Below, one piece after another: positions 1 to 7,400 of a DNA stretch of 41,345 bases. The notes beneath the pieces are model-generated. The model made no database searches. It saw only the letters and a program-made list of their open reading frames with translations, and was not told the DNA's origin. Positions within the stretch are counted from its first letter, which is position 1. Each line of letters starts with the position of its first letter. The stretch lies in contig JAKLJY010000068.1 of the NCBI GenBank assembly GCA_023150895.1, positions 1 through 41,345 of the forward strand. The letters run 5' to 3'. This DNA comes from Myxococcota bacterium. GTDB lineage: Bacteria > Myxococcota_A > Bradymonadia > UBA7976 > UBA1532. The position numbers and the translations under genes are program-made.

Positions 1-970
1 ATTGCCGAGGGCTTGATGTTGTTGTAGACCGCGAGCTTCTCCCACAGCGACCCGTTGCCGTAGTAGCGCTTGGCGAGGGCGTACAGCCCGTCGCCCTCTT
101 CGATGGTGTGCGTGCGATCGGCGGCCCGGGCGTCGGTGCCGGGCTGACCGGCGGCGGGGTCGGCGCCGGGTCGTCGTCGAGCATGTCGCCGAAGTCGTCC
201 TCGAGGGGATCGGGCACGGGGGCGGCGATGCGGGGGTTGTCGAGCTCGAAAGGCTCGGGGGCCTCGGCGTGACCGCGCTCGGGGCCGCTCGCGCGACCGA
301 GCTCCAGGGCGTTCAGATCGAGGACCTGCGTGCCGTCCTCGACGTGTGCGTCGCCGCCACCGGTCGGCAACTCGTTCCCGACGTCGTCGCCGATCAGGTC
401 GAGGTCGTCGACCTCGAACTCGCGGCTGCCGGCCGTCGGCACGGGGTCGACGACGATCGACGAGAAGGCCTGCTCCGCCTCCTTCTCGAGCTCGCGGAGC
501 TCCTCGTCGTTGAAGAGGCTGCCGCCGAGGAGCGAGTCGTTGGGCACGACCGCGGTCTCGCCGATGACCTCCTCGGGATCGGTCGGGGCGATGACGACGC
601 CCGGCACGAGGCGATCGATCGCGTCGGCGAGGGCGGACATCGTGAACGGACGCACCAGATAAGCGTCGGCGCTGGTCTTGAGGGCCCGGTGGCGGTCGAG
701 CCGCTCGGAGTCCTCCTCGTCGGCGTCGATGAGCATCAGGACGGGGACCGTCGGTGCGCGCCGCCGCAGCTTGCTGCAGAGGCCGTAGCCGGCACCCTTG
801 GTGTCCATGATGCCGAGGAGGACAACGGCGGGTTGGTCGAGGCTGGCGAGATCCACCCCCTCGTTGCCGTTGGTCGTCGTCTCCGCATCGAGCCCGAGCC
901 GGACCGCAGCGTCCTGGAGTTGCTCGATGAGCTCGATGTCACTGTCGATGATGAGGGCCTTTTTCGACAT
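1..970 (-). CDS. FrzS-like pseudo-receiver protein with C-terminal LysM domain (partial, apparent frameshift)
   Basis: The ATG is at 970 and the gene runs off the left edge, so the C-terminus is missing. Residues 1 to about 125 form a response-regulator receiver fold that opens MSKKALIIDSD and contains the segment HRALKTSADAYLVRP. From memory this closely matches the FrzS receiver of Myxococcus. The phosphorylatable Asp is absent: LLGIMD stands where LLDxxxP is expected. The usual Lys near the end is Arg. A pseudo-receiver working by protein contact rather than phosphorylation is therefore inferred. An Asp/Glu/Pro-rich linker follows, then a LysM peptidoglycan-binding domain (HTIEEGDGLYALAKRYYGNG, about 51-111). 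LysM lies one frame away from the receiver; the switch falls between about 119 and 184. One extra C in the CCC around 168-170 would join the frames as ...DDDPGADP.... That could be a sequencing error or a real break. The promoter region (971-1077) is shared with the divergent gene at 1078. Confidence 0.7.
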   Translation of the reverse strand, partial: MSKKALIIDSDIELIEQLQDAAVRLGLDAETTTNGNEGVDLASLDQPAVVLLGIMDTKGAGYGLCSKLRRRAPTVPVLMLIDADEEDSERLDRHRALKTSADAYLVRPFTMSALADAIDRLVPGVVIAPTDPEEVIGETAVVPNDSLLGGSLFNDEELRELEKEAEQAFSSIVVDPVPTAGSREFEVDDLDLIGDDVGNELPTGGGDAHVEDGTQVLDLNALELGRASGPERGHAEAPEPFELDNPRIAAPVPDPLEDDFGDMLDDDPAPTPPPVSPAPTPGPPIARTPSKRATGCTPSPSATTATGRCGRSSRSTTTSSPRQ

Positions 971-1077
971 GGGGGGCACGCTATGCCAGCCCACACCCCC
1001 TGTCAACGAACCTCGGGACGCCCGGAAGTCCCGTTTTTTCTTGCGAGAACGCCATCCTCGGGCACAGTGGTCCGGCG

Positions 1078-2076
1078 ATGAATCAGCGTGTGCTCGTCGC
1101 GGGGAACGCCCGGCCGGCGGACCCGGCTCGCGGCCGGATCGCCGACGCCCTCGCCGAGATTACCGGGCAACCCGCCGACGTCTTCCTCGGACGCCTCGAC
1201 GAAACCACGCCGTGGTTGCTCGATCTGCCGAGCGCCGCCGAGGCGCAGCGCCTCGCCGATTGGGTTTTTGCCGCGACGGGCGTGCGGGCGACGCTCGCCC
1301 CGGCCGTCGGTGCGGCGGCGCCCTCGCGTGCGGCCGGGTTGGCGTTCCTCGAGGGCCGACTCGAGGCCGACGCGATCGCTGCGCAGGGGCGAGCGGCCGC
1401 GGCGGACGACGCACAATCGCAGCGGGCCCGTGCCGCGCGGGAGAAGGCTCGCGCGCTGGCGGATGAGCGCGGCGTCGGGCGTCGTCCCTCCGGCCCCCTC
1501 GACGCAACCGGCGGGCTCACGCTCGAACAGCGCCCCGCGCGGCCGCGCGCCGAAGGGACCTCCGCCGGGGACGCGGCGGAGCGGCCCCATACCGACCTCG
1601 ATCTGAAACCGGAGCGCCCCGCCGCGGTGCGCGCCGCGATCGGCGTCTCGGTCGTGCTGGTCATCGGCTACGTCCTCGGGCCATACCTCGCGGCTCCGAT
1701 CCTGCGCGGGCGGCTGCACGACCACCTCGATGAACAATTGCGAGCGAGCGGGGCGGCGCCGGTGGTCGGCCGGGACGTGGTGGCCGCCGACGTCGCCCGG
1801 GTCCTGCGCGACGCCGACTACGCCCCGGAGAACTTCCGGATCGGGGTGTTCGTCGCCGACGACGTGCAGGCCGCCGCACTCGAACTGAAGGCGGGTTTCC
1901 CGCCCCGCACGCCGGAGAACGGCCTGCGCCTGAGGGTCCGTGTCGAGGGGGAGGGGCGCTGCCTCGGTCGCGACGTCGGGATGGATGTCTACGTCGACGT
2001 CGTCGTGCCCCGGGAGCGGGTCTCCGGGCGCGTCGAGGCCTCCTGGGCGGATTTCGTCCGGCTGGACGCACCGTGA
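1078..2076 (+). CDS. Unknown protein with one central transmembrane helix, coupled to the GspF-like gene
   Basis: 332 residues from ATG 1078, without a clear ribosome binding site. I do not recognise the family. An N-terminal globular domain of about 75 residues (RVLVAG...FLGRLDETTPWLL...TGVRATLAPA) is followed by an Ala/Arg-rich, probably helical and poorly ordered stretch to about residue 180. One hydrophobic helix lies at about 185-207 (IGVSVVLVIGYVLGPYL), and a C-terminal domain of about 120 residues follows, mostly charged and mixed alpha/beta in character. No cleavable signal peptide is seen, so a bitopic inner-membrane protein is inferred. The stop overlaps the GTG of the next gene (GTGA at 2073-2076), which suggests the two products are made in fixed ratio and may form one complex. 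Confidence 0.7.
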   Translation: MNQRVLVAGNARPADPARGRIADALAEITGQPADVFLGRLDETTPWLLDLPSAAEAQRLADWVFAATGVRATLAPAVGAAAPSRAAGLAFLEGRLEADAIAAQGRAAAADDAQSQRARAAREKARALADERGVGRRPSGPLDATGGLTLEQRPARPRAEGTSAGDAAERPHTDLDLKPERPAAVRAAIGVSVVLVIGYVLGPYLAAPILRGRLHDHLDEQLRASGAAPVVGRDVVAADVARVLRDADYAPENFRIGVFVADDVQAAALELKAGFPPRTPENGLRLRVRVEGEGRCLGRDVGMDVYVDVVVPRERVSGRVEASWADFVRLDAP

Positions 2077-3098
2077 GCGTTCCCGTCCGCCTCGACGCGC
2101 GCGGGCGGGCGGCGTTTCTCGAGGCCCTGGGGGATGTTCTGACGGCCGGGGACATCGACGTGGAGGCGGCACTCGGCCTCGTGGGGGCCGCCGGACCGGA
2201 GTCCGGGACCCTCGCGCGGGCCATCACCGCCCGGATGCGGGCCGGGCGCCACCTGGCCGCGGCGCTCTCCGAAGCCGGTTGCGTGACACCGGCCGAGGCC
2301 GACGCGCTGCGGGCGTTGACCGCGCCCGAGCAGCAGGCGGCCGCGCTCCGGCTGCTCGTCATGCGGCGGGCGCAGCGTCGGCGGCGGCTGCGGGCGATGG
2401 GGACGGCCGCCTCGACCCCCCTCGCATTGACCTTCGTGACCGTGCTCGCGCTGCAGGCACCCCTCCTTTTGCTCGACGCCGCCACGCCGGCCGCCGCGGC
2501 CCGACCGCCGCTCGTGTTCCTGGCGCTCGCCGGCGCGCTTCTGCTGCTCGGGCGGCTCGTCGTCCTCCGGGCTGGACCCGGGTTCTGGACCCGGGCGGCT
2601 GGCTGGCCCGTCCTGGGACACCACCTCGTCCGGCGGGCGGAGATCGAGTTGGCGCTGGCGCTGGCGGCGCTCGGGCGCGACGACGGGCCGTCGAGTGCGG
2701 CCTACTCGGTCGCGGCGGTGCTCGTCGCGCCTGCCGGGCACGCCGAGGCGTTGCGGCGGCTGGCGGCCGCCGGCGACCGCGCGCCCGGGCATCTGGTGAC
2801 CCCCTGGCATCCCGCCCTGTGCCTCGCGATCGTCGGTGGAGCCGCCGCCGGCCGACTCCGGGAGCGGTGCACCGAATGGGCGCGCGAGGCCGAGGCGACG
2901 CTGACGAGCCGTTGGGTGCTCGCGGTTCGGCTCGTCGCCTACGTCGTCCTGTTCGTGGTCTCGTCCTGGGCCGCCACGGCGCTGCTCGACACCGAAATCA
3001 AGCTTCCCGGGCTCGAGGGGCTTCCGGGGTTGGATGGGCTCGACCTGACGGATCCGGCGGGCGCGCTCGATCGCATTCTGATGAAAGAGTTGCAGTGA
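2073..3098 (+). CDS. GspF/PilC-like integral membrane protein (divergent)
   Basis: 341 residues from a GTG overlapping the upstream stop (GTGA). The layout is that of the T2SF domain (platform protein of type II secretion and type IV pilus machines): a helical repeat (FLEALGDVLTAG...AITARMRAGRHLAAALSEAG), transmembrane segments at about 113-135 and 148-168, a second weaker helical repeat, and a last transmembrane helix at about 280-305. The usual GE(xS)G signatures are degraded, the protein is shorter than typical GspF (about 400), and no ATPase or pilin genes lie nearby. A divergent or repurposed T2SF-type protein is an inference from layout and hydrophobicity. After the last helix come a Leu-Pro-Gly-rich segment (KLPGLEGLPGLDGLD) and a short helix. 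An unrelated polytopic protein cannot be excluded. Confidence 0.55.
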   Translation: MSVPVRLDARGRAAFLEALGDVLTAGDIDVEAALGLVGAAGPESGTLARAITARMRAGRHLAAALSEAGCVTPAEADALRALTAPEQQAAALRLLVMRRAQRRRRLRAMGTAASTPLALTFVTVLALQAPLLLLDAATPAAAARPPLVFLALAGALLLLGRLVVLRAGPGFWTRAAGWPVLGHHLVRRAEIELALALAALGRDDGPSSAAYSVAAVLVAPAGHAEALRRLAAAGDRAPGHLVTPWHPALCLAIVGGAAAGRLRERCTEWAREAEATLTSRWVLAVRLVAYVVLFVVSSWAATALLDTEIKLPGLEGLPGLDGLDLTDPAGALDRILMKELQ

Positions 3099-3196
3099 GA
3101 CTGTCGGTCGGCATGGCGGGGGGCGAACGACCGGCGTAATGTACACCGAGCACGGTGCCGCGAGCGGGCACTGGCAAAGCGTGTGGGAGGCCTTCG

Positions 3197-4216
3197 ATGC
3201 CGGACGTCGCGAGCGACAAGAAGACCCAGGCGGGAACCCAGGCGGCGCAGGCCGCGCGCCAGAACGCCCCGGCGGCGGGCGGTGCGCGCGAGGCGCGCCA
3301 GCAACAAGCGCAGTCGGAGTACATGAAGACCCTGCGCGGACCCCAGGGGACGGAGGGGGAGGGCGGCGCGGCCCCGGCGCCGGCGGGCGCCGGTGACGCA
3401 CCCGTCGCCGAGGCGCAGGAGAAGAAGGCGAGCGGCCTCGAAAACTACCAGGCCGTCCTCGGCAAGTACCTCGGCGAGAAACTCTACGGCGCCGTGTCCA
3501 AGGCGGTCACGCCGGACAAGGTCAAGGGATACGCCGAGAAGGCCCTCGACGGCAGCATCGACTACCTCGTCAAGCAGTTCGGCAAGCTCTCGCCGGATTC
3601 CGACCCCAAGGCACTCGAGGCGTTCGGTACGGCGCTCAACATGACGCTCAAGCCGGTCGTCGACGAGTTCATGGACGCGGGCCCCGGCCAGGAGATGGCC
3701 GCGAGCCTGGCCGAGTACGTCGACGCGCACCCCCGCGAGATCGCCACCATTGCGGTGCTCGCCGCCATCGGCATGGTCGTCGCCAACGCCGAGATCCCGG
3801 CCTTGAAGACCAAATTCAAGGTCGCGCAGGGCATCAACGCGCAGATCGAGGCCAAACTCGGCACGTTCCGGAACATCTCGCTCGAGCAGATCAAAGGCCG
3901 CATCGAGGCGGAAGCCCCGCTCGCCGGCGGTACGCTCAAGGCCTACGCCGAGGTCGAGAACAAGAAGGGCCAGGCCGGGCCGAACGGCCAGATGGGCCCG
4001 CGAGAGACGAACGGAGCGGCCGGCCTCGACTGGCAGAACCGGGACGGCACCTGGAAAGCGGGCGCGCGTTACGGCTACAGCGATCAGCAGGGCCACAGCG
4101 CCGAGGCCTACGTCCGCCGCGAAGATCCCAAGAAGAACTGGTACGTGGAAGGCCGCGGCGGCCACGATCAGCAGCGGGGCAACTACGGCATGATCGGCGT
4201 GGGCTGGCGGTTTTAG
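3197..4216 (+). CDS. Unknown protein with Gln/Ala-rich N-terminus and beta-strand-rich C-terminus ending in Phe
   Basis: 339 residues. ATG 3197 is chosen because GGGAGG (3185-3190) sits 6 bases upstream; an in-frame ATG at 3155 has no such site. The first 75 residues are Ala/Gln/Gly-rich and look disordered. Residues about 80-200 are helical and amphipathic, with a hydrophobic stretch near 180-197 (IATIAVLAAIGMVVANA). The last 90 residues alternate polar and aromatic residues in strand-like blocks (KAYAEVENKKGQ, KAGARYGYSDQQGH, NWYVEGRGG) and end GVGWRF, as outer-membrane beta strands do. No signal peptide is present, so it is probably not a standard porin. I do not recognise the family. A strong hairpin follows the stop, so the transcript likely ends here. 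Confidence 0.7.
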   Translation: MPDVASDKKTQAGTQAAQAARQNAPAAGGAREARQQQAQSEYMKTLRGPQGTEGEGGAAPAPAGAGDAPVAEAQEKKASGLENYQAVLGKYLGEKLYGAVSKAVTPDKVKGYAEKALDGSIDYLVKQFGKLSPDSDPKALEAFGTALNMTLKPVVDEFMDAGPGQEMAASLAEYVDAHPREIATIAVLAAIGMVVANAEIPALKTKFKVAQGINAQIEAKLGTFRNISLEQIKGRIEAEAPLAGGTLKAYAEVENKKGQAGPNGQMGPRETNGAAGLDWQNRDGTWKAGARYGYSDQQGHSAEAYVRREDPKKNWYVEGRGGHDQQRGNYGMIGVGWRF

Positions 4217-4257
4217 TCGCCGTTCTCGCGCCAGAAGGCGCGAGAATACGGCGACTT
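4216..4257 (+). terminator. Strong stem-loop just after the stop codon, probable terminator
   Basis: The left arm 4216-4232 (GTCGCCGTTCTCGCGCC) pairs with the right arm 4237-4255 around an AGAA loop, with a two-base bulge (TA) in the right arm. The stem is about 17 bp and starts at the last base of the stop codon of the gene at 3197. Only TT then A follows, so it is a strong hairpin with a poor U-tract. It may act as a terminator or as an mRNA 3'-end protector. Confidence 0.6.
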
Positions 4258-4375
4258 ATCGAGCCCGGGGCCGAAGGCGCCGCGGTCGATTCGCCCGTCC
4301 TTCGCGAAGGTGTGCGAGTACACGGCGTCTTCTCGAGCACTCCCACCACCGGGAACTTGCCGAGACGACCCCCGC

Positions 4376-4389
4376 TTGACTAGGGTCAA
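4376..4389. promoter_or_regulatory. Inverted repeat TTGAC-N4-GTCAA upstream of the giant lipoprotein gene
   Basis: Perfect 5-bp arms (TTGAC / GTCAA) are separated by TAGG, 57 bases before the ATG at 4446. TTGACT also resembles a -35 box, but I see no convincing -10 box at 16-18 bases. An operator for a dimeric regulator is possible. Chance occurrence is also possible. Confidence 0.25.
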
Positions 4390-4445
4390 ATCCCAGGTCG
4401 GCTCGAGCGCCGGGGGGCGCTGGCCGATCAGCGGGAGGATTGACC

Positions 4446-7400
4446 ATGCCATCGAGTCCCTCAGGCGCGGCCACGCGGTGGGCGTCCCTCTGGTTCATTC
4501 TGGTCGCATGGGTCGGGGGGGGGGCTCATCGCGTGTAGCGAGATCGCGCCCACCAACCCGTACGACCCGTCGACGCCGGCCGGACAACAGGCCGCTGCCA
4601 CGATCACCGGCGCCTTGAAGCTGTACGACGAGGCGGTGCCGGACGCCGTGTTCGACGCGGTCCGTTTCGAGGCCGCGACCGCGAGCCTGTGGCGCACGGG
4701 GGCCGGCGCCGCCGTGCTCGACGAGGTCGCGGTCAGCCCCTCCGGCACGTTCGTTTTCGACGAAGTGCCGCCGGGGGACTACCTCGTGCGGGCCCACGTC
4801 GACGGATTCCGAGACGGCGAGCGCACGCTCCGCCTCGACGCCGGCGTCCGGTACGACCTCGGGGAACTCCCGTTGCCGGCGCTCGCGTCGCCCGATGCGG
4901 TGGGGACGATTGCGGGCGTGGCTCGGCGGGTCGATGCGCCCGAGGACGGCCACGGCGGCATCCGCGTGCAAGTGCTCGGCACGCCGTGGCAGGCCGAGAC
5001 CGAGGACTCGGGCCACTACCGTGTCGTCGTGGCCCCGGGGTTGTATGCGGTCGGCTTCTCCGCCGACGGATACGGCTCGGCGTCGGTCCCCGCGGTCCGC
5101 GCCACCCCCGGCGAGACGACGACGCTCGACGAGGTCGTCCTGACCGCCCGACCGGGACGGATCGTCGGGGAGATCGTGCTCACCTCGCCCGACCCCGCGC
5201 GGCCGTTCACCGAACAGGACCTGCTCGCGGTCACGCTCTCGCTGGTGGATCTCGACCGCGACGGCATCGAAGCCCGAATCGGCGCACCGGCGGCCGACGG
5301 ACGCTTCTCGTTCGACGACATCCCGTCGGGTCACTATGCGCTCAGCGCCGACGCGCCGGGATTCATCGGCGCGCAGGCGTCCGTCGACGTGGAGGCCGGC
5401 CGGGCCCGCAACGTCGGGGCGCTCTCGCTCCAGGCCCGCATCGACGCTCGACTCTTCGGGATCGCCCGGCGCCGATGTCCGCTCGAGCCCTGCGGGCATG
5501 GTGGCATCCTCGTCGAGACGGTCGGGCGGCCGTTCGTCACCGTCACGGGCTCGGACGGCCGATATCTGTTGTCGCTGACGGCCGGTGCACACACGCTGCG
5601 CTACAGCCTCGAGGGTCATGCGCCGGTCGAGGTGAGCACGTCGGTCGACGTGGGAGAGCGGGCGCTCGACGACGTCGAACTCGTGCCTCTGCCCTCCCGG
5701 ATCGAGGGACGCATCTTGGGGGAGGGGGGTGTACCCCTGGCCGGGGCGAGCGCGACCGTGTTGCGCTCGGGCGCCGACGGCGGCGCCGGCACGAGCGTGG
5801 CCGAGCCGGTGCTCTCCGGGCCGGATGGCGTGGTCACGTTCGAGGTCTCGCTTGCGGCAGACACCTACCTGCTGCGCGTGACGCGCGATCAGTACGGGGA
5901 CGTCACGCTTCCGCTCGTACTCTCCCCGGGCCGGGCCGCGCGCTTCGGAGATGTCGCGCTCGCCCTCGCACCCGGACGCCTCGCCGGGCGCGTCACGCGG
6001 TCCGACGGGGTCGCACGGGGGGCCGGCGTGACGCTGGTCGTCACCGGTGAGCCCGCCGATCCGGTGACCGCGGGACGCACCGTCCGCGCGGTGACGTCGC
6101 CGCCGGACGATGCGTTCGATCTCGCGCTCCCGGCCGGGGCGTGGACCGTCACCCCCCTCGCCGAGGACTACCGGACCCCGCCCGCGACGCCCGTCGTGGT
6201 CACGGCCGGAGAGACTGCCGAAGTGGCGCTGGCCGTGCACCGGCGGGTCCATCGGGTCGATGTGCCCCCGGTCGTCGGGCGCGTCGCGACCGCGCGGTTC
6301 ATCGCCGATCCCGATCTCGTTTTTGGCCGGGTCTGGTGGGAAGGGGACGAGCCGCCCCCGGACCTGCCGTTCGAGCCGCTGTCCGGCGAGGCGGCGGACA
6401 CCCTCGTCGTCGATGTCGGGGCCGAGAACCGAGCCTATGTCTTGCGCTTCCAGCTTGCCAATGAGGCGCACCTCCTCGACCCCGCCGATCCCTACGGGGC
6501 GCGGACGCCGGTCCTGACGGCGGCCACCGTCGTCGACACCGAGCCCCCGCGCGTGACGCGGGTCGAGGTCGCAGGCGGCGCGCCCGAGGTCCACGCGCTC
6601 ATCGTTCCCGTCGTCGTCGATGCCATGGGGGCCGCGACCCTTGCCGTCTGGAATGCGTCGGATGCCACCTGCGCCGGCGCTCCCCGGTGTGGGACCGATG
6701 CACTCGCTCCCTACGGCGGCACGGTCGTCCACACGCTCGACGAGGCACGACAAGGCACACCCCAGGCCGTCTGCGTCCTCGCCTGTGACGAGGTCTGCAA
6801 TTGCGCCGAGCCCGTGGCGGCGCTCACGCTCCTCGGCACTTTCCGGGAGCGGCCGACGCCGGTGCTTTCGACGATGACACCGTCGACCATCGAGGTCCAT
6901 CACTACGAGATGGTCGACGATCCGGCGGCGCCGCTGGAACCCGCCCGGCCCCGCACCCTCATCACACTCACCAGGTCGGGCATCGCCCATGACACGGTCG
7001 CGGTCGTCGATGCCATCGAACTCCCCTGCGAGCGTCCCCTGGGCGTACCGGGCGCGGAGGGATGTCGGGCCGACGTGGAGGGAACCTGTGACGGCGAGTG
7101 TGTCATCGATCTGACACGACCCGAGGCCGGCGGGCTGCGGGACAACGCGGGCACCTACGCGGTCCGTCTGCGCACGCCGGCCCCCGTACAGGGAGGCGAG
7201 TCTCTTTCGGAGCCCCTCTTCCTCAACGTCTCCACACAGTTGCCGATCATCGAGTCGATGTCCCCCCGCGGGCTGGCGCTCGCCGATCTGTCCGATCCCG
7301 ATCTGCGGGGCCTGATCGAGGATGCAGAGTTCGACGGCACGGACTTCGCCCGCGTGTTCCCGGACCACGTCGAGGTGGCCCTGACCGTTTGCCGGGACGC

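Noticed and set aside
1989-3401. Minus-strand frame opposite the GspF-like gene
   Set aside because: Arg/Pro-rich shadow of the plus-strand codons with no recognisable domain.
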